This document shows positions 25,078 to 34,026 of a DNA stretch of 64,000 nt, in pieces. Positions within the stretch are counted from its first letter, which is position 1. Every line of letters begins with the position of its first letter. The notes beneath the pieces are model-generated. The model was given only the letters and a program-made list of their open reading frames with translations. It ran no database searches and was not told the DNA's origin. The position numbers were made by a program, and so were the translations under genes. The DNA lies in contig JASLQO010000032.1 of the NCBI GenBank assembly GCA_030744435.1, forward strand, positions 186,001 to 250,000. Direction: 5' to 3'. The DNA comes from JASLQO01 sp002327525 (GTDB lineage: Bacteria; Pseudomonadota; Gammaproteobacteria; Pseudomonadales; Azotimanducaceae).

Positions 25078-26460
25078 TCAATCCGACACCTCTCGCGCGG
25101 GCTCGCCGGCGAGTCTCGCGGCCAGCTGCGCCACGAAATCGTTTGTCCAGAACACACGGTTCGATCCCTTGATCAGCACCAGATCGCCGGCTGTGAGTTT
25201 GCCGCTCAACCAATCGAGCAGTTCTGCCCCCGCTCGTGCAAACCAGGGGCCTTGCTTTTCTCTCGGCAATATCGCGTGCAGGACACGCATGCCCTCCCCC
25301 ACGCAGACCACCATATCCAGATCAGCGCAGTAACCGGCGAGTTGGCGGTGGTAGGCGTCGGACTCATTGCCCAGTTCGAGCATCTCGCCGAGCACCGCGA
25401 GCCTGCGTCCCGCGGCGGGACCGAGACTGGTTACTGCTGCCGCCATGCTCTCGGGATTCGCGTTGTAGCTGTCGTCGATGAGTGTGACGCCGCGAGCCTC
25501 GAGGTGTGTGCCTCGTCCTCGGGGGATCAGTTCGTCCGTCAGCTGACATGCGTCTGAAGGGTCTTCACCGAGCACCGACATGGCCGCCAGAACCGCGCAT
25601 AAAGAAAGTGCCCGATGACGTCCACCGCCAGGCACATGAGCGGAGAATTCGTCATTGCCCAATCTGATGCGGGCACTACGTTCGTCCACTGCCAGCAGTT
25701 GCACCAAGGCATCCGGCGTCTCACCGAAGCGGTGCACGGAAATCGCGTCCGGGATCGAATTCAACGCCAGGGTATCCTCGACTATCAGATGACCTTTATC
25801 GCCTAATCCTTTGTAAATACTAAGCTTTTCTATTTCGAGTTCTACTCGATCACGAAAGAACTCGGCATGCGCGGCGTGAACGTTGAGCACGATAGCCACA
25901 TCAGGCCGCGCAATTTGCGACAGCGGCTCGATTTCACCTGGATGATTGGTACCGATCTCGTACACAGCGTATTTCGCCCGGAGTGGCGTCGATGCAATCG
26001 ACAGCGGCACACCCAGATGGTTGTTGAGACTGCCCGCCGTCGCGAATGCGCCGAGGGCGCGCGCGAGCAGGGTCTTGGTGGTCGTCTTGCCACTACTGCC
26101 GGTCACCGCGAGAACGTTGCCGGTAAATTCCGCCCGGCGTGCCCGTGCGATGTTCCAGAGCGCATCGAGCGTGTCATCGACGCGTAGCAGGGGGCCGACT
26201 CCCCCATCGACCGGCCGGTGCACCAGAGCGCCGGCGGCACCTGCTTCGATCGCGGCCGCCACATAGTCGTGGCCGTCTCTGTCGGAGCGCTGGCTGACCT
26301 GAAAGCGGGGTCCTGGGTCACCTGGCAGGGCAATGAACAGATCCCCGGGTCGAATCCGCCGCGAATCGATGGCGAACCCGCTTATCTTCGGTCCTTCTAC
26401 CGCAGCAACACCCACCGCGAGGCACAAATCCTCCCACCGCCACAGCGTGGATTCGTTCAC
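25078..26460 (-). CDS. murF: UDP-N-acetylmuramoyl-tripeptide--D-alanyl-D-alanine ligase
   Basis: Cytoplasmic Mur ligase that adds D-Ala-D-Ala to the peptidoglycan precursor. The 460 residues comprise an N-terminal domain with GFAIDSRRIRPGDLFIALPG, an ATPase domain with P-loop TGSSGKTTTK (120-129) and NLNVHAAH-like IVLNVHAAHAEFF, and a C-terminal domain with LIDDSYNANPESM, LGEMLELG and LVLIKGSNRVF. It sits away from a division/wall cluster. Its GTG start overlaps the stop of the acyl-CoA synthetase gene as GTGA, so it is translationally coupled to a lipid-metabolism gene, which is unusual. It may be the only murF of the genome or a second copy; the window cannot tell. Confidence 0.9.
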   Translation of the reverse strand: MNESTLWRWEDLCLAVGVAAVEGPKISGFAIDSRRIRPGDLFIALPGDPGPRFQVSQRSDRDGHDYVAAAIEAGAAGALVHRPVDGGVGPLLRVDDTLDALWNIARARRAEFTGNVLAVTGSSGKTTTKTLLARALGAFATAGSLNNHLGVPLSIASTPLRAKYAVYEIGTNHPGEIEPLSQIARPDVAIVLNVHAAHAEFFRDRVELEIEKLSIYKGLGDKGHLIVEDTLALNSIPDAISVHRFGETPDALVQLLAVDERSARIRLGNDEFSAHVPGGGRHRALSLCAVLAAMSVLGEDPSDACQLTDELIPRGRGTHLEARGVTLIDDSYNANPESMAAAVTSLGPAAGRRLAVLGEMLELGNESDAYHRQLAGYCADLDMVVCVGEGMRVLHAILPREKQGPWFARAGAELLDWLSGKLTAGDLVLIKGSNRVFWTNDFVAQLAARLAGEPAREVSD

Positions 26461-28082
26461 AGTGCTTCGGCCCGCTCGCGCAACACGTACTTCTGCACCT
26501 TACCGGTGGAGGTCTTTGGCAGATCGCCGAACACCACGTACCGCGGTACTTTGAAACGCGCCAGGTGCTTCTGACAGTACTCGACGATGTCGCTACCGGA
26601 AACTTCAGATCCGGTCCGCAGGGTGACGAACGCACACGGCGTCTCACCCCACTTCTCATCCGTCTTCGCCACAACTGCGGCCTCCAATACGCCCGGGTGG
26701 CGGAACAGCGCGTCCTCCACTTCGATGCTGGAAATGTTTTCACCACCCGAGATGATGATGTCCTTCGAACGGTCTTTGATCTGGATGTAGCCGTCCTCGT
26801 GCCACACGGCGAGATCACCGGAATGAAACCATCCGCCCTCGAACACCTCCTGTGTGGCTCTAAAATTTTTGAGGTAACCGCTCATGACGTTGTTGCCGCG
26901 CATGCACACCTCGCCCATGGAGCGCCCGTCACGGGGTACGGGTTCGAGCGTATCGGGATCCGCGACCATCAATCCTTCGAGCATCTGTCCCCGCACGCCC
27001 TGCCGTGCCTTGAGATTGGCACGCTCAGCCGCGCTCTCCCCATCCCAGAGATCGCCCTGCCATTCGCACAGCGTCACGGGTCCGTAGGTTTCCGTGAGTC
27101 CATACACGTGGGTCACTTCCATACCCATCGCTTCCATGCCCTCGATGACCGCCGCCGGTGGCGCTGCCCCTGCGGTCATCACCTTCACCTGGTGAGTGAT
27201 CTGTTCGCGCAAGCTCGTATCGGCCGCCAGTAGCATGTTCAGCACCACCGGTGCGCCACAAAAATGGGTGACTCCCTCGGAGGCAATGGCATCGAACACG
27301 GCATCGTCGCGAACCTGCCGCAAACACACGGACGTACCCGCATTGACCGCCAGCGTCCACGGAAAACACCAACCGTTGCAGTGAAACATCGGCAGCGTCC
27401 ACAGGTACACGGGGTGTTTCCCCATGTCCCAGGTGATGGCATTGGACACCGCGTTGAGGTAGGCACCGCGGTGGTGGTACACAACGCCTTTCGGATTGCC
27501 CGTTGTACCCGAGGTATAGTTGAGCGTGATGGCATCCCACTCGTCCTCCGGCAGCGACCAGGCCCAGTCCGAGCTGCCTTCCCCGAGCAGAGTTTCGTAG
27601 GACAGCTCGCCGATTACTTCGCCCACCTCACAGGTTTCGTCGTCGATGCCAACCACCAGAATGTCAACGGACAGATTCGCAAGTGCTTCGCGCGCCACGG
27701 GTCCGAATTCCTTGTCCACCATCAATACACGAGCCTCACCGTGCTGCAATATGAATGCGATAGTCGCGGCATCCAGGCGTATGTTGATGGCATTGAGCAC
27801 GGCCCCGCACATCGGGACACCGAAATGCGACTCGAACATCTCCGGTATGTTTGCCGCCAGAACGGCCACGGTATCGCCCCTGCCGATGCCCCTGTTGGCC
27901 AGCGCACTGGCGAGGCGTACGCAACGCTCGTAGGTTTGCGCCCAGGTGTAGCGACGCTCGCCGTGCACCACTGACGGCCGGTGCGGGTACACATCCCGCG
28001 TTCGCAGTAGAAACGAGAGCGGCGAGAGCTGAGTGTAGTTGCCCTCGTGCGCGTCGAGATCGGTCCCATAGATTCCAGCCAT
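26457..28082 (-). CDS. AMP-dependent acyl-CoA synthetase, DmdB-like
   Basis: Activates a carboxylic acid to its CoA thioester via an acyl-adenylate. From ATG 28082 it has 541 residues. The motifs are the P-loop-like YTSGTTGNPKGV, GAAPPAAVIEGME, YGLTETYGPV, the hinge GDLAVWHEDGYIQIKDRSKD and the C-terminal catalytic Lys in LPKTSTGKVQKY. The overall pattern is that of medium-chain or methylmercaptopropionate (DmdB-like) ligases; the true substrate cannot be read. In-frame ATG 28184 would extend it by 34 residues but leave only 19 bp to the divergent sppA start, so I prefer 28082. MurF follows with a GTGA overlap. Confidence 0.88.
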   Translation of the reverse strand: MAGIYGTDLDAHEGNYTQLSPLSFLLRTRDVYPHRPSVVHGERRYTWAQTYERCVRLASALANRGIGRGDTVAVLAANIPEMFESHFGVPMCGAVLNAINIRLDAATIAFILQHGEARVLMVDKEFGPVAREALANLSVDILVVGIDDETCEVGEVIGELSYETLLGEGSSDWAWSLPEDEWDAITLNYTSGTTGNPKGVVYHHRGAYLNAVSNAITWDMGKHPVYLWTLPMFHCNGWCFPWTLAVNAGTSVCLRQVRDDAVFDAIASEGVTHFCGAPVVLNMLLAADTSLREQITHQVKVMTAGAAPPAAVIEGMEAMGMEVTHVYGLTETYGPVTLCEWQGDLWDGESAAERANLKARQGVRGQMLEGLMVADPDTLEPVPRDGRSMGEVCMRGNNVMSGYLKNFRATQEVFEGGWFHSGDLAVWHEDGYIQIKDRSKDIIISGGENISSIEVEDALFRHPGVLEAAVVAKTDEKWGETPCAFVTLRTGSEVSGSDIVEYCQKHLARFKVPRYVVFGDLPKTSTGKVQKYVLRERAEAL

Positions 28083-28203
28083 CACCAAGCCCCGCCCGAG
28101 TTTCTCCTGCCCCGCCGGCACTTCAACATAGGTGCCCTGCCAGCTCAACTGGCCCGGAGCCGCGCCATCTGCGAAGCTTGTCATTCATGAAGTGGATTCT
28201 CAC

Positions 28204-30000
28204 ATGAGCCAACCCCCGCTACTCGCGCGTATCGGCGCGGCAATCACCACCACGCGACGATTCGTCACCAACGCGCTGTTCGTCATCATCTCGATCATCA
28301 TCCTGATGGCAATACTCTCAAGCCTGGCTTCCCCAACCGTACCGCGCGGGGCGGCCCTTGTGATCGACCCGGCCGGTTACATCGTCGAGGAGCGCAGTCT
28401 CACTGACCCGTTATCCGCCCTGCTGCTGCCGGGTGGTGTGGCCGCCGAGGCAACTCTGCGCGACATCGTACGAGCCATCAGAAGTGCCGTGGATGACGAC
28501 GGCATCAGCATGCTGGTGTTCGATTTCAACGAGCTGCTCGCTTTGTCGGCGGTACAGGCGGTGGAGATAGGCCGGGCGGTGGACGCGTTTCGGGCAACCG
28601 GCCGAGAGGCCATCGTGTATGGCTACACGTACAGCCAGAGCGTATATCTCGCCGCCAGCTATGCCGATGCCGTGTACATGCATCCCGCAGGGCAACTGCT
28701 GCTGCCGGGTTACGGCACCTCGCAGCCCTACCTCGGCGAGATGTTCGACAAGCTGAAGGTCAAAATGCACGTCTTTCGTGCCGGTGAGTTCAAAGATGCG
28801 GTGGAGCCCTTCACCGCGAGCGAGATGTCCGATGCCTCACGTGAGGCCAATCAACAGCTTGTGGATGCGCTCTGGCACCATTTCAGCCAGAAAATCTCCG
28901 AAAATCGCGTACTGGAACCAGAGCGTCTTCGCCACTACACGCACAAACTCGACGATGTGCTGGGCGCCACCGGAGGGGATCTGGCACGAGCCGCGCTCGA
29001 GTACGGTCTGGTCGACGAACTGCTGACGGCGGATCAGATGAACGCCCGCGTTCGAGAGACGACCGGTTCGGCACCTTATGCACCGTATCTCGGTATCGAT
29101 TATCGAAGCTATTTGGCAACTCTGCCGGGCACGGCACGCCCGGCCGACAACGTCGGTCTGGTGGTGGTGGATGGACCGATACTGATGAACGACGTCAACG
29201 GCACCGCGAGTGCCGACACTATCACCGCACTCATTCGCCAGGGTCGTGAGGATCCGTCGATCGACGCCATCGTGCTGCGGGTGGACTCTCCGGGAGGCGG
29301 CAGTTTCGCCTCCGAGTTGATACGCCAGGAGTTGGAGCTAACACAGCTCGCCGGGAAGCCCGTGGTGGCCTCGTTCGCGGGGGTTGCCGCGTCAGGCGGT
29401 TACTGGATCGCGTCTACCTCAGATCGCATCGTTACCGAGCCTGTGTCGATCACGGGCTCAATAGGCGTGTTCATCATGGCGCCAACCTTCGAGGACGCGC
29501 TCGCGAACCTGGGTGTGCACAGCGACGGTGTTCGCACCTCCCCCCTCACCGGCGGTATCGACCCCATGGGCGGGCTCAGCGCACCTATAAGCCGCATACT
29601 GCAAGCGTCTGTTAACAGCAGCTATGATCAGTTCGTGACACTCGTCGCCCGAGGACGCGACATGGCCGTTGCCGAAGTGGACGAGGTTGCCCAGGGGCGC
29701 ATCTGGACCGGCCGTCAGGCGCTCGATCACGGCCTCGCCGACAAACTCGGCGGGCTGAATACCGCACTGGCGGAAGCCGCGCAACTGGCGGACATCAGCA
29801 ACTATGGCGTCAAGGTACTTTCTACGCCCTCTACCGCGCGCGACCTGCTCCTGCAGGAACTGCTGGCTCTGAGCCCGGCTCCCCGCACCCGGCGCAATCC
29901 GCTAGTGTTGCATCTTGAGAGGCTCTGGCGAGAGGCCGCGTCGTTCGACGACCCACGCCACACATACGCCATATGCGCGTACTGCCCGCAGACCGACTGA
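28204..30000 (+). CDS. sppA: Signal peptide peptidase SppA, 67K type
   Basis: Inner-membrane serine-lysine protease that degrades cleaved signal peptides. It has 598 residues from ATG 28204; the in-frame ATG at 28132 would lie within the divergent gene. A membrane anchor, ALFVIISIIILMAILSSL (about 23-40), precedes two tandem S49 domains. The general-base Lys lies in the first (VFRAGEFKDAVEPF), and the nucleophile Ser in the second (AGVAASGGYWIAS), as in the E. coli tetrameric form. ITGSIGVF and VAQGRIWTGRQA are also typical. The C terminus ends in CAYCPQTD. It is divergent from the acyl-CoA synthetase. Confidence 0.94.
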   Translation: MSQPPLLARIGAAITTTRRFVTNALFVIISIIILMAILSSLASPTVPRGAALVIDPAGYIVEERSLTDPLSALLLPGGVAAEATLRDIVRAIRSAVDDDGISMLVFDFNELLALSAVQAVEIGRAVDAFRATGREAIVYGYTYSQSVYLAASYADAVYMHPAGQLLLPGYGTSQPYLGEMFDKLKVKMHVFRAGEFKDAVEPFTASEMSDASREANQQLVDALWHHFSQKISENRVLEPERLRHYTHKLDDVLGATGGDLARAALEYGLVDELLTADQMNARVRETTGSAPYAPYLGIDYRSYLATLPGTARPADNVGLVVVDGPILMNDVNGTASADTITALIRQGREDPSIDAIVLRVDSPGGGSFASELIRQELELTQLAGKPVVASFAGVAASGGYWIASTSDRIVTEPVSITGSIGVFIMAPTFEDALANLGVHSDGVRTSPLTGGIDPMGGLSAPISRILQASVNSSYDQFVTLVARGRDMAVAEVDEVAQGRIWTGRQALDHGLADKLGGLNTALAEAAQLADISNYGVKVLSTPSTARDLLLQELLALSPAPRTRRNPLVLHLERLWREAASFDDPRHTYAICAYCPQTD

Positions 30001-30132
30001 AACGGATGCCGGCGCACCACCACCCCATTTGTGCCGCGCCGTCACGATTCAGCCCCGGGTCGTTCTCCAACCCATAGCGGCCTAGCAGACTGGCGTACAA
30101 CCTCATTCAACCATCTGCCGCATCGATTACAT

Positions 30133-31248
30133 ATGAACACGACTAAAAGCGGACCGCCTTTTCGGGCAGAACACATCGGCAGCCTGCTGCGCCCGAAGAC
30201 ACTAACACAGGCGTACACACACCACGTGGCCGGCGAGTTGACAGACGAGGAGTTTCGGGCAATTCAGGACCACGCTATTCAGGAAGTCGTCGTACTCCAG
30301 GAGTCCACGGGGCTGAAGATGGTGGGCGACGGAGAATTCCGCAGATCCTCCTACTGGGCTCACTGGGTCGAAGCGATCGAGGGTCTCGATATTGCCGAGG
30401 CTCTGTTCAGATTCCACGATGCAGATGGCAACCAACAGGCATTCATGGCCGCCACGTGCATCGACACGTTACGCAAAACGGCAGCCATCTCCACCGGGGA
30501 GTTCGAATTCCTCGAACACAACACCGACGTAACGATCAAAATTACGATGCCCTCACCTTCCACACTGCACTTCTGGCGGCAGGGCAAGACGATAGAGGCA
30601 TCGCCATATGCCTCGGATGAAGCATATATGAATGATCTCTGCGCTATATACCGCCAGGAGATCGCGGATCTGGCCGCATTGGGTTGCTCTTACGTGCAGC
30701 TCGATGAAGTGCCCCTCATCATGCTCGCCAACAATCGTATCCGTACCCAGGTGAGGACGTTTGGCCGCGATCCTGAGAAACTAATGGATCTGTACATACA
30801 GTCGATCAACGAAGTAGTCAGCGCGCGACCGGCAGGCATGACCATTGGGATGCACATGTGCCGCGGTAACTTCAAAGGCAAGTGGTTGACGGAGGGAGGC
30901 TACGAGGCAATCGCCAAACGCGTATTCAGGGAAACGCACATCGATGCTTTCTGTCTGGAATTCGATACGGCTCGCGCCGGTGGTTTCGAGGCGCTACGGT
31001 TCGTTCCTTCCGGCAAGAAAGTCGTTCTCGGACTCGTTAGTACCAAAACCCCTCAGCTAGAGGACCAGGGACTGCTCGAAGCGCGAGTGCGCGAGGCGAG
31101 TAGCTACGTACCGTTACAGGATCTATGCATCAGCCCACAGTGCGGATTTGCGAGCACGGTTTCGGGAAATCCGGTGACACTGTCCGATGAAGTGAACAAG
31201 CTACGGCTCGTCGTCGATACGGCCCGGGAGATCTGGAAAGACGCATAG
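30133..31248 (+). CDS. MetE C-terminal-like cobalamin-independent methyltransferase
   Basis: Resembles the C-terminal catalytic half of cobalamin-independent methionine synthase, like the YxjG/YxjH group. The 371 residues (ATG 30133) form a single TIM-barrel without the MetE N-terminal half. They begin PFRAEHIGSLLRP and carry the zinc ligands: His and Cys in GMHMCRGNF, a downstream Glu in FCLEFDTARAG, and Cys in SPQCGFAS. LDEVPLIML is also conserved. Such short forms transfer methyl groups to or from varied thiols. It stands alone after sppA, with 132 bp between; no riboswitch was recognised upstream. The substrate is unknown. Confidence 0.85.
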   Translation: MNTTKSGPPFRAEHIGSLLRPKTLTQAYTHHVAGELTDEEFRAIQDHAIQEVVVLQESTGLKMVGDGEFRRSSYWAHWVEAIEGLDIAEALFRFHDADGNQQAFMAATCIDTLRKTAAISTGEFEFLEHNTDVTIKITMPSPSTLHFWRQGKTIEASPYASDEAYMNDLCAIYRQEIADLAALGCSYVQLDEVPLIMLANNRIRTQVRTFGRDPEKLMDLYIQSINEVVSARPAGMTIGMHMCRGNFKGKWLTEGGYEAIAKRVFRETHIDAFCLEFDTARAGGFEALRFVPSGKKVVLGLVSTKTPQLEDQGLLEARVREASSYVPLQDLCISPQCGFASTVSGNPVTLSDEVNKLRLVVDTAREIWKDA

Positions 31249-31350
31249 CGCCGGGCGGGCGGCAACCCGCCGGCGATCGAACCCACGCATACGCGCACTC
31301 TCAAAGCACCAACATCACCGTGTACCCGCCGTACACTGGCGCAAGAAGGC

Positions 31351-31899
31351 CTACCGGTCCTTCAGTTCTTCCGTGCGCTTGCCATAGTAACCTTCGATGG
31401 CTGCGAACTTGGGATCGCTCTGGAAAGTCCGCTTGGTTTCATCGAGTATCTTGTCGTTGGACTTGTCCCGATCCCAGCTCAGCGCCTGAGGTTGCTGGAC
31501 GTGCCAGGGGCTGTCGGAAAACACCTCAATGGTATTCCCTTCCGGATCGTCGAAGTAGATCGACCAAGCATTGCCGTGGGTGATCGGCAAGCGGTCAGGA
31601 ACCCTGCCGTCTTCTTCGAGCCGAGCATCCATTCGCTTCACATCGTCGAGTGAATTCACACGGAACGCCATGTGGTGGACCGAGTTTGGCGGATTCTCGT
31701 CCCGGAGTCCGTCCACGAACGCAATCTGATGATGATCGGTATCCACCTGGCTGAGGAACACGATCTCCGAGTCCTCGGCACCGGGAGCCGGAAACTGACC
31801 GCGATCCGTGACATCGAAGCCGAGTACCTTCGTGTAGAAGTCCACCATTTCGTTCATGTCTCGAACGAGAATGGCGGTGTGGGACCAGCGTAATTGCAT
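31351..31899 (-). CDS. VOC-family (glyoxalase/dioxygenase-like) protein
   Basis: Vicinal-oxygen-chelate fold protein of 182 residues. It has the paired beta-alpha-beta-beta-beta modules: WSHTAILVRDMNEMVDFYTK with a metal-ligand His near residue 7, VHHMAFRVNSLDDV with a second His, and the terminal GNTIEVF with the Glu ligand. A helical C-terminal extension (about 135-182) follows, which is longer than in a plain glyoxalase. Such proteins act as lyases, isomerases or extradiol dioxygenases. It lies downstream of the TetR gene and near a flavin-dependent oxygenase, which fits a small catabolic unit. The substrate is unknown. Confidence 0.85.
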   Translation of the reverse strand: MQLRWSHTAILVRDMNEMVDFYTKVLGFDVTDRGQFPAPGAEDSEIVFLSQVDTDHHQIAFVDGLRDENPPNSVHHMAFRVNSLDDVKRMDARLEEDGRVPDRLPITHGNAWSIYFDDPEGNTIEVFSDSPWHVQQPQALSWDRDKSNDKILDETKRTFQSDPKFAAIEGYYGKRTEELKDR

Positions 31900-31970
31900 A
31901 GCGAAATCCTTTGTACGATGACGTTGTTTGAGAAAATACTACGATTAGTTAAAGAGCGCCGCTGCATTAC

Positions 31971-32628
31971 TCAGCGCGGTTCCAGTGGTCTATGTGCGAT
32001 GAGTGCGGCCTCCTCCGGGTCGATACCCAGGCTGCAGAGCACTATTTCGGCAGTGAGGTCAACCGCTTCATCATCCAGCTCTCCCTTACATAACTCATTG
32101 AGCGCACCAGTCATCGCACCATCCACGAAGCTCCATATCATGTTCAGATCCGCGCTCCTGAACCGCCCACTTTCCACACCCCGTCTCATGTCCGGATCGG
32201 GCCGCATACTGTTTTGCTCCGCCATGCCGCGATAAGGATGTGCCCGAGCGAAACACGAACCAGTTCCAGAGTGGATCACTGACGATGCAGTGCAGTGCAA
32301 TTCGAATACCGGTGGCCAGGCGCAGCGCCGGATCCTCCGCGCCACCCGTCACCTGGTTCACGCGCTCGTGAAGGCTGTCCGCCAAATGGCCGATGACCGG
32401 CTGTAATACATCGGCCTTTTCGTTGAAATGCAGATAGAAGGTGCCATGACCCACGTCGGCAGCCTCTGTGATGTCGTGAATCGTCACGGCCTCGACGCCC
32501 CGCTCGCGCATGAGCCATTTTGCCGTTTCCACGATCCTTGCCCGGGTTCCGGCTCGACGCCTCTGGCTACGGGTGGTTTCTTTCTGGTTGCCGGTTATTT
32601 CCATGAGGATGAGTATGATGGTGCTCAT
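31971..32628 (-). pseudogene. TetR-family regulator, frameshifted
   Basis: The N-terminal part (from 32628, or the in-frame ATG at 32604) has a clear TetR helix-turn-helix: RARIVETAKWLMRERGVEAV, then DITEAADVGHGTFYLHFNEK. The reading continues to DPLWNWFVFRS at about 32248-32268 and then goes out of register. The ligand-binding continuation, AHPYRGMAEQNSMRPDPDMR and onwards to HRPLEPR, is open in another minus frame to the stop at 31971. Joined, the two give a normal TetR of about 215 residues. A single-base indel near 32240-32255, mutation or sequence error, would explain this. It is divergent from the flavin-dependent oxygenase gene, 75 bp away, which it probably controlled. Confidence 0.75.
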
Positions 32629-32702
32629 ATTTGATTACAATTTATAACTGACTATAGTCATGTACGAGAATCACGAACGACGCAACCTCAGGAGACCACA
32701 CC

Positions 32703-33869
32703 ATGGAACTCGAAGACGTCGCTCCCGCGGCCCGTACCCTGGTCGCTGCTGCAGCCAAGAGAGCCGAAGAAACAGAATCGACACGCAGACTGTTACCCGA
32801 GGCCGAGCAGGACATGAGGGACGCAGGGATGTTCAAGCTGCTGCAGCCCCGACGTTTCGGCGGCTACGAACTGGACCCGGCGGCCCTCGTCCGGGCCACC
32901 TCCGAACTCGGTCGAGGCTGCGGATCGACCGCCTGGTGCCTGGGCATCCTGGCAGTTCACAACTGGATGCTCGGCCTCTACGAGGAACAGGCGCAGCAGG
33001 ACGTGTGGGGAGAGGATCCGGACACGCTACTGGCGGCATCCTTCGCACCCACGGGCGCGGCAGAGCGTGTCGACGGCGGCGTACTGGTCAGCGGCCGCTG
33101 GTCCTTCGCCAGCGGTTGCGATTCATCGAGTTGGATGATGGTGGGCGCCAAGGTTCCTGGAGACAGCCCCATCCCGGATCTGCGCATGTTCCTCGTGCCG
33201 CAGGATGAGTACAGGATCGATGACAACTGGCAAGTCAGCGGCCTGGAAGGAACGGGCAGCAAGGACATCGTCATCGATGGGGCTATCGTACCCGAATACC
33301 GCGCTATCTCACTCGTCGACGCCTTCGGTGGCCTCTCGCCGGGTAGAGAACTCTATTCGGACAGTCCGCTCTTCCGTGTTCCCTTCGGCACCATGCTGCT
33401 CTTTGCACTGGCCGGGCCCGCGCTCGGGCTGGCACGCGGCGCATACGAGGCATTCATCGAGCGTTCCAAAGTTCGACAGATTACTTACAGCACGGAGAAG
33501 GTGTCCGAGCAGACTCCCGTACATGCACTGATCGGTGAGGCCAGCTACCAGATGGATGCTGTGGAGCTTCTCTGGGAGCGAGATCTTGCCGAGATCGCGC
33601 TACTGACGCGCAGGACCGGAGAGTTCACCATGAATCAGCGCGCCCTCTACAAGCGCGATGTCGGCCTTGGAATCCGAGCCTGTCAGGAGGTGACCGCGAG
33701 GATATCAGCAGCCAGCGGGGCACACGGCATCTTCAAGTCGAGTCCCATCCAGCGTGCTTTCCGAGATACGAACGCCATGACGACGCATGCGGCGCTGGAC
33801 CCGCTCCAGAGCGCAATCGCCATGGGGCGTATGGAGCTCGAGCTCGACCCGACCAACCTGCTCGTATGA
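32703..33869 (+). CDS. Acyl-CoA dehydrogenase-fold flavin-dependent oxygenase
   Basis: A 388-residue member of the acyl-CoA dehydrogenase-like group D flavin monooxygenases (HsaA, p-hydroxyphenylacetate hydroxylase C2 type). It has an N-terminal helical domain (RLLPEAEQDMRDAGMFKLLQ, RFGGYELDPAALVRATSELG), a middle beta domain (VSGRWSFASGCDSSSWMMVG, GLEGTGSKDIVIDGAIVPE) and a C-terminal helical domain (GPALGLARGAYEAFIE, SGAHGIFKSSPIQRAFRD). These enzymes hydroxylate aromatic or other substrates with FMNH2 from a partner reductase, which is not seen here. The start ATG 32703 is 75 bp from the divergent TetR gene, a likely repressor. The substrate is unknown. Confidence 0.85.
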   Translation: MELEDVAPAARTLVAAAAKRAEETESTRRLLPEAEQDMRDAGMFKLLQPRRFGGYELDPAALVRATSELGRGCGSTAWCLGILAVHNWMLGLYEEQAQQDVWGEDPDTLLAASFAPTGAAERVDGGVLVSGRWSFASGCDSSSWMMVGAKVPGDSPIPDLRMFLVPQDEYRIDDNWQVSGLEGTGSKDIVIDGAIVPEYRAISLVDAFGGLSPGRELYSDSPLFRVPFGTMLLFALAGPALGLARGAYEAFIERSKVRQITYSTEKVSEQTPVHALIGEASYQMDAVELLWERDLAEIALLTRRTGEFTMNQRALYKRDVGLGIRACQEVTARISAASGAHGIFKSSPIQRAFRDTNAMTTHAALDPLQSAIAMGRMELELDPTNLLV

Positions 33870-33881
33870 GAGAATCGAGCT

Positions 33882-33941
33882 CTTTAAGGGTATCAGGTAC
33901 TTTAACAGGTCCTTTAATATGTCCTTTAATATGTCCTTCAA
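33882..33941. repeat. Degenerate 12-bp tandem repeats
   Basis: Two perfect copies of GTCCTTTAATAT (33909-33932) plus a partial third (33933-33938), with a degraded version upstream around CTTTAAGGGTATCAGGTACTTTAAC. They lie just after the oxygenase stop, in the 157-bp gap before the convergent YkvA-like gene. Confidence 0.7.
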
Positions 33942-34026
33942 CAAGCATACGCACGGAGAATTGCCACCGCACCCGTTTACGCGCAGCGACTGCGTAAAAA
34001 GGCCCCCTGACCTGCCGCGCGATTAT

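Noticed and set aside
24828..25157. A 109-codon minus-strand frame in the gap before murF
   Set aside because: It overlaps the murF 3' end and the hairpins, and its composition is not protein-like.
30001..30132. SAM or cobalamin riboswitch before the MetE-like gene
   Set aside because: 132 bp is too short for a cobalamin element, and no SAM-riboswitch core pattern was recognised.
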